A stretch of 5,705 bases of DNA from Chloroflexota bacterium. Lineage in GTDB: Bacteria > Chloroflexota > Anaerolineae > Aggregatilineales > Phototrophicaceae. Below, one piece after another: positions 1 through 3,792 of this stretch. Every line of letters starts with the position of its first letter. The stretch's first letter is position 1. The translations under genes and the position numbers were made by a program. The DNA is taken from NCBI GenBank assembly GCA_023392115.1, contig JAEVZT010000565.1:1-5705 (forward strand), written 5' to 3'. The notes beneath the pieces were generated by a model. That model searched no databases, was not told where the DNA came from, and worked only from the letters and a program-made list of their open reading frames with translations.

Positions 1-1330
1 GGATGACGACGACATCGCCCGCCTGAATCTCGCGGTTCTGAACGGCTTCGTAAGCATCTTCCTCACGGTTGAAAATGCGCGCGGGACCGCGGAAGACGGT
101 CGGCTCGATCCCCTTGAGCTTGACGACCGCTCCGTTCGGCGCGAGGTTGCCCTTGAGGATGTGCAGCCCACCGTGCGTGTTGATTGGGTTGTCGAGCGGG
201 TAAATGACCTTCTGCCCCGGCGTTTCGCGGGCGCTGGCGGCTTCCTCTGCCAGCGTCCTGCTGGTGACGGTCAGCGCGTCGCCGTTGAGGTAGCCGCCCT
301 CGATCAGGCGCTGCGCCAGCAGGCGAATGCCGCCCGCGCGGTACATGTCGATGGCGTTGTATTTGCCGGTCGGCGTCAGGTCGCAGATCAGCGGCGTCGC
401 GCTGCTGATCGCCTCGATCTCGTCGATCGTGAATGGGATGCCCATCTCGCGGGCGAAGGCGAGCGTGTGCAGCACGCCGTTGGTGCTGCCGCCGCTGGCG
501 GCGATCGCGGCGACCGCGTTTTCGAGCGCCTGCCGCGTGACCAGCTTGCTCGGGCGAATGTCCTGCTCGATCAGGTTGAGCATGAGCGCGCCCGCGTCGA
601 CCGAGACGCGATCCTTGTCGTCGTCCATCGCCGGAATGTCCGCCATGCCCATCGGGCACAGCCCGAGGATTTCAGTCACCATCGCCATCGTGTTGGCGGT
701 GTACTGCCCGCCGCACGCGCCCGGTCCGGGGCAGGCGGCGTTTTCGATCTCGTTCAGTTCTTCGAGCGTTATTTTTCCGGCGGCATACGCGCCAATCGCT
801 TCGTAGACGCTGACGACCGTTAGCGCCTGCCCGCGCAGGTTGCCCGGCATGATTGTCCCACCGTAGAGCATCAGTGAGGGAACGTCGAGCCGCAGCAGCG
901 CCATGATCGTGCCGGGGATCGTCTTGTCGCACGCCGCCAGCGCGATGACGCCGTCGAAGAAGTTGCCGCGCGCCACCAGCTCAATCGAGTCGGCGATCAC
1001 CTCGCGACTGATGAGCGACGCTTTCATGCCTTCCGTGCCCATGGTGATGCCGTCGCTGATGCTGACGGTGTTGAATTCGAGCGGCGTCCCGCCGGCGCGG
1101 CGGATGCCTTCCTTCAGCTTGGCGGACAGGCGGCGCAGGTGGAAATTGCATGGACCGATTTCCGTCCATGTGTTGGCGATGCCGATGATCGGCTTGTTCA
1201 GGTCGTCGTCGGTCAGCCCGATCGCCTTGAGCATCGCGCGGGCAGCGGAGCGATCGACGCCCCCGACAAGCGCGCGACTGCGTGAGTTCAGTGCAGCGAC
1301 AGAATCGCGTACAGCCGGTGAGTCAGCCAC
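1..1330 (-). CDS. ilvD: dihydroxy-acid dehydratase, 3' end outside window
   Basis: Dihydroxy-acid dehydratase converts 2,3-dihydroxy-isovalerate and 2,3-dihydroxy-3-methylvalerate into the 2-keto acids that precede valine/leucine and isoleucine; it is a cytosolic Fe-S, Mg-dependent enzyme of the IlvD/Edd family. Reading the minus strand gives 443 codons with no stop before the left edge; family members are about 560 residues, so roughly the last 115 are missing. Visible motifs: GIANTWTEIGPCN (Cys61), SISDGITMGTEGMK (about 90-103), AACDKTIPG (Cys134, with the Lys136 that is carbamylated to bind Mg in the family), and CPGPGACGGQYTANTM (Cys206). Three cysteines at these spacings match DHADs with a [2Fe-2S] cluster. 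The start is GTG at 1330-1328: GGGAG lies 8-9 bases upstream and an in-frame TAG occurs further upstream with no ATG between. The protein begins VADSPAVRDSV. It is transcribed alone here, with its own promoter. Family assignment is near certain; the [2Fe-2S] type is inferred. Confidence 0.96.
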   Translation of the reverse strand, partial: MADSPAVRDSVAALNSRSRALVGGVDRSAARAMLKAIGLTDDDLNKPIIGIANTWTEIGPCNFHLRRLSAKLKEGIRRAGGTPLEFNTVSISDGITMGTEGMKASLISREVIADSIELVARGNFFDGVIALAACDKTIPGTIMALLRLDVPSLMLYGGTIMPGNLRGQALTVVSVYEAIGAYAAGKITLEELNEIENAACPGPGACGGQYTANTMAMVTEILGLCPMGMADIPAMDDDKDRVSVDAGALMLNLIEQDIRPSKLVTRQALENAVAAIAASGGSTNGVLHTLAFAREMGIPFTIDEIEAISSATPLICDLTPTGKYNAIDMYRAGGIRLLAQRLIEGGYLNGDALTVTSRTLAEEAASARETPGQKVIYPLDNPINTHGGLHILKGNLAPNGAVVKLKGIEPTVFRGPARIFNREEDAYEAVQNREIQAGDVVVI

Positions 1331-1369
1331 GAAATAAATCTCCCAAATATCGTTATAGAACGTTGCGCC

Positions 1370-1399
1370 ATTCTAACCCTAACCAATCGCGGGCGTCAA
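1370..1399 (-). promoter_or_regulatory. probable sigma70-type promoter of ilvD
   Basis: On the minus strand a -35 TTGACG (1399-1394, 5 of 6 to consensus) and a -10 TAGAAT (1375-1370, 5 of 6) are separated by 18 bases. Transcription would start near 1363, giving a leader of about 33 bases before the GTG of ilvD. That is too short for a branched-chain amino acid attenuator or T-box. A second possible -10, TATAAC, lies closer to the gene (about 1344-1349) but lacks a -35. Predicted by eye only. Confidence 0.55.
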
Positions 1400-1494
1400 A
1401 GGGGAATGGTCATAGGACGGATCGCACGTTTCCCCTTCATTCATATCTATCTCATAAATTGCATTTACGATGACGATTATTGCCTGAGGAGGGG

Positions 1495-1569
1495 ATGATG
1501 ATTCGATTTGTGATCAAGACCGTGCTGTTTTTTCTCGTCAACCGCGTCCTACGCCGCATGTTCCGCTGA
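1495..1569 (+). CDS. 24-residue hydrophobic basic peptide (unrecognised small ORF)
   Basis: Not a recognised family. Two consecutive ATG codons (1495 and 1498) follow a perfect AGGAGG at 1487-1492; the second ATG has the better spacing (5 bases), so the peptide is 23 or 24 residues, ending at TGA 1567-1569. It begins MMIRFVIKTVLFFL and ends in an Arg-rich tail (VNRVLRRMFR). There are six Arg/Lys and no acidic residue; residues 5-15 are nearly all Val/Ile/Leu/Phe, so a short membrane-inserted or amphipathic helix with a positive C-terminus is likely. Size and composition recall type I toxin peptides and small membrane regulators, but nothing here proves either. It is divergent from ilvD and convergent with the PspC gene, and a long hairpin follows the stop codon by about 20 bases. 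I saw no convincing promoter. Support is the strong ribosome binding site plus composition; chance occurrence is possible. Confidence 0.45.
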   Translation: MMIRFVIKTVLFFLVNRVLRRMFR

Positions 1570-1577
1570 CCCTTTAG

Positions 1578-1718
1578 TTCACAGTTAACAGTAAACAGTT
1601 CACAGTAAGCACTCTAATTCGCTTACTGTGAACTGTACACTGCAACCCTCGACGAGCGCTGCGAAGCCTTCACTCGTCATCGGGTTCTTAGTGTCAACTG
1701 TGAACTGTCAACTGTCTA
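1578..1718. repeat. array of 7-bp repeats (TTNACAG) in both orientations
   Basis: Three blocks of a degenerate heptamer. Block A (1578-1612) reads TTCACAG, TTAACAG, TAAACAG, TTCACAG, then a degraded TAAGCAC. Block B (1626-1645) carries the complement: CTGTGAA, CTGTACA, CTGCAA. Block C (1691-1718) again carries the complement: GTGTCAA, CTGTGAA, CTGTCAA, CTGTCTA. Blocks A and C therefore act as imperfect terminal inverted repeats around a 45-base unique core (1646-1690) that itself has a 6-bp inverted repeat (GACGAG 1651-1656, CTCGTC 1674-1679). The element fills the gap between the small ORF and the convergent PspC gene. Tandem heptamers of this style resemble the short tandemly repeated sequences of cyanobacteria and some Chloroflexi. 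Function is unknown; a MITE/REP-like element or a slippage-born array are both possible. Confidence 0.8.
1589..1642. repeat. long hairpin within the heptamer array
   Basis: A perfect 16-bp inverted repeat (1595-1610 against 1621-1636) encloses a 10-base loop (1611-1620); after a 2x2 mismatch, four more pairs (1589-1592 with 1639-1642) extend the stem to 20 bp. It is made by heptamer blocks A and B facing each other. It lies downstream of both convergent genes and could help stop transcription, but no T-run follows it on either strand, so it is not a typical intrinsic terminator. Confidence 0.75.
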
Positions 1719-1724
1719 CTTGCG

Positions 1725-1916
1725 CTAGTACCCCGGCGCTTCTGGAATCACCAGCGCGAGGATGATGTACAGCAGCAGCCCGGGCCCGCCTGCCAGCGCG
1801 AGGACGATGAAGATCAGGCGGACAATCGTCGGATCAACGCCGAAGTATTCGCCAAGCCCCCCGCAGACGCCCGCTAGCTGACGGTCAGTCCGAGAACGAT
1901 ACAGCCTTCTGGTCAT
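1725..1916 (-). CDS. PspC-domain membrane protein
   Basis: A 63-residue stand-alone PspC domain. In enterobacteria PspC is an inner-membrane component of the phage-shock response that helps relay envelope stress to PspA; short single-domain PspC proteins are widespread outside that system and mostly uncharacterised. Visible here: basic N-terminus (MTRRLYRSR), the family signature RQLAGVCGGLGEYFGVDPT at 12-30, then VRLIFIVLAL through LLLYIILALVIP (32-58), which forms one hydrophobic membrane stretch interrupted by GGPG at 43-46, and a short tail EAPGY. The start ATG at 1916-1914 is preceded by AGAGGGGA about 9 bases upstream. No pspA, pspB or other stress gene is beside it, so a link to phage shock is by family only. 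It is divergent from sugE (229-base gap) and convergent with the small ORF. Confidence 0.9.
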   Translation of the reverse strand: MTRRLYRSRTDRQLAGVCGGLGEYFGVDPTIVRLIFIVLALAGGPGLLLYIILALVIPEAPGY

Positions 1917-1951
1917 GATCTTGTTCCCCTCTCGTCACTATCCGTGATACC

Positions 1952-1957
1952 AGTATA
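1952..1957 (-). promoter_or_regulatory. possible -10 box for the PspC gene
   Basis: TATACT on the minus strand (5 of 6 to the sigma70 -10 consensus), about 35 bases upstream of the PspC start codon. No recognisable -35 lies 16-18 bases further upstream, so this is a weak call; an alternative sigma factor would be equally possible. Confidence 0.3.
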
Positions 1958-2011
1958 TACGTGCGAGTCGCCACGAGGTTGCGGATAGGTGCAGGACACG
2001 CGTGGTGATCA

Positions 2012-2040
2012 TTGAATCGTACACGCGAATCCAATACAAT
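2012..2040 (+). promoter_or_regulatory. probable sigma70-type promoter of the sugE transcript
   Basis: TTGAAT at 2012-2017 (-35, 4 of 6) and TACAAT at 2035-2040 (-10, 5 of 6) are spaced by exactly 17 bases. Transcription would begin near 2047 and produce a leader of about 100 bases that contains both hairpins of the predicted riboswitch and the sugE ribosome binding site. Good spacing and correct placement support it; it is not experimentally known. Confidence 0.6.
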
Positions 2041-2076
2041 GCTCGCTCGCATCCGGCGAAATGCTGTTTACATGCG

Positions 2077-2138
2077 CGGTGTCGGGACGACCCGACATCG
2101 TTTGTGTTTTTCAGGGACAACCCTGCTTGAAGAAGGAG
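2077..2138 (+). promoter_or_regulatory. guanidine-II (mini-ykkC) riboswitch candidate with an atypical second loop
   Basis: Guanidine-II riboswitches have two small hairpins, each capped by an ACGR loop, joined by a variable linker and placed just before the ribosome binding site; guanidinium binding brings the two loops together by C-G pairing and turns on guanidine-export genes. Here P1 is TGTCGGG-ACGA-CCCGACA (2080-2097, extendable to 10 bp from 2077 to 2100 with one G-U pair). The linker (2101-2111) is T-rich. P2 is CAGGG-ACAA-CCCTG (2112-2125). Both loops sit in the same GGG/CCC closing context. The AGGAG of sugE (2134-2138) starts 8 bases after P2, as expected for translational control. 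The oddity is the P2 loop: ACAA instead of ACGR, which changes the G that both pairs across loops and contacts ligand. The location directly before a guanidinium exporter makes chance resemblance unlikely; whether it still responds to guanidinium is open. Confidence 0.78.
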
Positions 2139-2145
2139 TACGAAG

Positions 2146-2466
2146 ATGGCATGGGTCATCCTCGTCATAGCAGGACTGTTTGAGATGGTGTGGGCGCTGC
2201 TGCTGAAGCAGTCCGAGGGCTTTACGAAGCCGATCCCGACCATTGGTTTTGTGATCGGGCTTGCGATCAGCATGTTCCTGCTCGCGCAGGCGCTCAAAAC
2301 GCTGCCGGTCGGCACAGCTTACGCCGTGTGGACGGGCATCGGCGCGGCGGGCACGGCAATCGTCGGCATGATCTGGCTCGGCGAGCCGCGCGACGCGCTC
2401 AAACTGGTGTCGCTGGTACTGCTGATCGCGGGCATCATCGGGCTGCGGCTCACGAGCAGCCAGTAG
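2146..2466 (+). CDS. sugE: SMR-family guanidinium exporter (Gdx/SugE type)
   Basis: A 106-residue small multidrug resistance protein of the SugE/Gdx subgroup: an antiparallel dimer in the cytoplasmic membrane that exchanges protons for guanidinium. Four hydrophobic helices are visible, about 2-20, 30-50, 56-78 and 85-103. Glu13, the essential proton/substrate carboxylate, lies in AGLFEMVW together with Gly10 and Trp16. Ser42, Tyr59 and Trp62 match the substrate-site residues described for guanidinium exporters of the Gdx type, which argues against an EmrE-like polyaromatic-cation pump. Length is typical of the family and the frame is intact. The ATG has AGGAG at 2134-2138, 7 bases upstream. 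A promoter and a guanidine-II-like leader precede it, giving regulation that fits the transport role. It is a single gene: many SMR pairs are encoded together, so this one is probably a homodimer. It converges on the MBL-fold gene across a palindromic repeat. Confidence 0.95.
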   Translation: MAWVILVIAGLFEMVWALLLKQSEGFTKPIPTIGFVIGLAISMFLLAQALKTLPVGTAYAVWTGIGAAGTAIVGMIWLGEPRDALKLVSLVLLIAGIIGLRLTSSQ

Positions 2467-2470
2467 CGCA

Positions 2471-2598
2471 GATTTCAACCCCACCCCCGCCCCCTCCCCG
2501 AATTCGGAGAGGGGAGCAAACATACTGTCTTATGCATGCGCCCTTCCCTGAATTCGGGGAAGGGAGGCGAGCGTAGCGAGCGGGGATGGGGTCTGAAT
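2471..2598. repeat. palindromic modular repeat, copy A (possible bidirectional terminator)
   Basis: An imperfect inverted repeat encloses the unit: 2471-2488 against the complement of 2581-2598, 14 of 18 matched. Inside are two 24-bp palindromes with a GAATTC core. The first (2491-2514) pairs 11 of 12 positions. The second (2541-2564) pairs all 12, counting one G-T pair. A G-rich stretch with GCGAGCGTAGCGAGCG lies at 2567-2582. The unit occupies the gap between the convergent sugE and MBL-fold genes, so it may terminate both, although T-runs are absent. Copy B at 3655-3766 has the same architecture, which marks it as a dispersed REP-like family rather than a one-off terminator. Confidence 0.8.
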
Positions 2599-2649
2599 CA
2601 GCAAGATTCGTAAGTGTGCTGCGTCGGGCAAGTAAACTGACAACTCTCT

Positions 2650-3507
2650 TTAGTGCGCGGCTTCGACTTCCGCCCCGAAGAAACGCCCCATAAACACATC
2701 CATCTCGTAATCGAGCAGGAACAGGGCAGCGTCGCCGGGAAGGTAGCGTTTCATGGTGGCGATCAGCTCTTCCTGCGTTTCGCGGCTGACCGGGACGGAT
2801 TTGTCTTCAAGCGCGTGCATGAAGGCGACATACGTCTGGATGTAGCCGCGCTGCCATTCAATTGCCTCGGTTGTCGACGGCGTCGCGCCGTGCCCGATAT
2901 AGAGCAGCGTGTCGCGAGAGGCGAACTCTTTCTCCAGACGATCAAGAATTCGCAGCCACTCGCTCGTGTGACCATCGCGGAAGAAACAGTGCGTGCGGTT
3001 GGCAACCGCGTCGCCGACGAACGCGACGCGCGTGCCGTCCTTTTCGAACGACCACATGCCGTCGCTGTCCGACTCGCCGGGTCCTAGATCGGTGAAGGTG
3101 AACTGAACGCCGCCGAAGGTGAACGACTCGCCATCGCGGATGATCTCGGTCGGGAAAGCGCGGACTTCGGGGAACTCCGCGCCGAGATACATCTTGGCGG
3201 TATCGGCTTTGACAATATCCTCACGGTGGGCGAAGTCAAAGCACCCCTGCGAGGCGAGGCAGGGAACATCCGTAAACTTCACGAGTCCCGTATAGTGATC
3301 GGGGTGCCCGTGCGTCAGCAGCACCGCTTCGAGCGGCTTGCCGGTTGCATCGACCAGCCGTCGGATGTCGGACGCGCTGCTGAGTGCCAGCGTCGTATCG
3401 ACGACGACGACCGAGTTGTCGAATTCGACAACGTAGGCATGGACATGGTCACGCGGCAGAATCATGAACTTTCCGGTGACTGTGTGGATTTTGGGGAAGT
3501 CGTTCAT
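2650..3507 (-). CDS. metallo-beta-lactamase-fold hydrolase, substrate unknown
   Basis: A 285-residue soluble protein of the metallo-beta-lactamase superfamily, which hydrolyses esters, thioesters, lactones or phosphodiesters with a one- or two-metal site. No signal peptide is visible. The fold is shown by the beta-strand VVVVDTTL (33-40) and the metal motif LLTHGHPDHYTG (His66, His68, Asp70, His71). GPGESDSDGMW follows at 142-152, then VAFVGDAV (Asp166) and LYIGHGAT (His206). At the position where the family usually has GPGH the protein has GPGE, so Glu145 replaces a metal-binding His; this also occurs in related uncharacterised proteins as far as I recall. The C-terminal 70 residues are helical and could form a lid. 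The start ATG (3507-3505) has AAAGGAG 6 bases upstream. It follows thrS in the same direction, 285 bases away and separated by a repeat, so it is probably its own transcript. I cannot name a substrate. Confidence 0.9.
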   Translation of the reverse strand: MNDFPKIHTVTGKFMILPRDHVHAYVVEFDNSVVVVDTTLALSSASDIRRLVDATGKPLEAVLLTHGHPDHYTGLVKFTDVPCLASQGCFDFAHREDIVKADTAKMYLGAEFPEVRAFPTEIIRDGESFTFGGVQFTFTDLGPGESDSDGMWSFEKDGTRVAFVGDAVANRTHCFFRDGHTSEWLRILDRLEKEFASRDTLLYIGHGATPSTTEAIEWQRGYIQTYVAFMHALEDKSVPVSRETQEELIATMKRYLPGDAALFLLDYEMDVFMGRFFGAEVEAAH

Positions 3508-3564
3508 TATTCGCTCCTTTGGCTACTTATCAGTGTAGGGGCGAGGGAGCGCAGGAAGACGTGT

Positions 3565-3596
3565 CATTTGTCAGTGAAAAATATCGCCATTTGTCA
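3565..3596. promoter_or_regulatory. direct repeats upstream of the MBL-fold gene, possible operator
   Basis: CATTTGTCA occurs twice, at 3565-3573 and 3588-3596, with starts 23 bases apart (about two helical turns). Counting the shorter TGTCA there are three copies (3563, 3569, 3592). They lie 58-90 bases upstream of the MBL-fold start codon in an A/T-rich patch where a promoter is expected, though I could not fix a -35/-10 pair. A regulator binding site is an inference from position and spacing. Confidence 0.35.
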
Positions 3597-3654
3597 TTGA
3601 CTTTAATGCTTGAAGTGATCGGTATGCCGCAAAAGCTGCCGGTTTGACCGTTTA

Positions 3655-3766
3655 GACCCCACCCCCTGCCCCTCCCCGATATTCAGGACAACCGAAGGTT
3701 GCACAGGGGAGAAAGGCTCTTGTTTGCGCCCTCCCCCGAATTCGGGGGAGGGTTGGGGAGGGGGTC
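3655..3766. repeat. palindromic modular repeat, copy B
   Basis: Same build as copy A. Outer arms are GACCCCACCCC (3655-3665) and GGGGAGGGGGTC (3755-3766). The first inner module begins GCCCCTCCCCGA (3668-3679) and closes with CAGGGGAGA (3704-3712). The second inner module is a perfect 24-bp palindrome with a GAATTC core (3729-3752). In the first module the GAATTC core is altered to GATATTC and followed by extra bases containing a small hairpin (CAACC 3689-3693, GGTTG 3697-3701). It begins 27 bases beyond the thrS stop codon in the direction of thrS transcription, so it may act as its terminator, but no T-run follows. Confidence 0.75.
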
Positions 3767-3792
3767 AGAGTCCGTGAAGCGGGGGTCAAAGC

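Noticed and set aside
161..823. Plus-strand open frames at 161-823, 327-806 and 903-1337
   Set aside because: All lie opposite ilvD, whose own frame is continuous with conserved IlvD motifs; no ribosome binding site or family resemblance.
1282..1473. 63-codon plus-strand frame over the ilvD start and promoter
   Set aside because: No Shine-Dalgarno, low-complexity polar composition, and it overlaps the ilvD 5' end and promoter.
1578..1718. CRISPR array
   Set aside because: Repeat unit is 7 bp, tandem, degenerate and in both orientations; no spacers and no cas genes.
2046..2145. Guanidine-I (ykkC) or guanidine-III riboswitch in the sugE leader
   Set aside because: The leader is too short and shows two simple hairpins with ACGA/ACAA loops rather than the ykkC fold or the class III pseudoknot.
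2068..2523. Minus-strand frames at 2068-2523 and 1938-2315
   Set aside because: Opposite sugE and its leader; compositionally artefactual, while sugE has a strong family match and ribosome binding site.
3226..3600. Plus-strand frame of 124 codons
   Set aside because: Mostly antisense to the MBL-fold gene and runs through its upstream region; no ribosome binding site.
3597..3625. Plus-strand TTGACT as a promoter
   Set aside because: No -10 at suitable spacing and no plus-strand gene downstream.
3682..3693. TTCAGGACAACC resembles the riboswitch P2 strand at 2110-2122
   Set aside because: The 3' pairing arm CCCTG is absent, there is no P1 or downstream start codon, and it sits in a palindromic repeat; probably chance.
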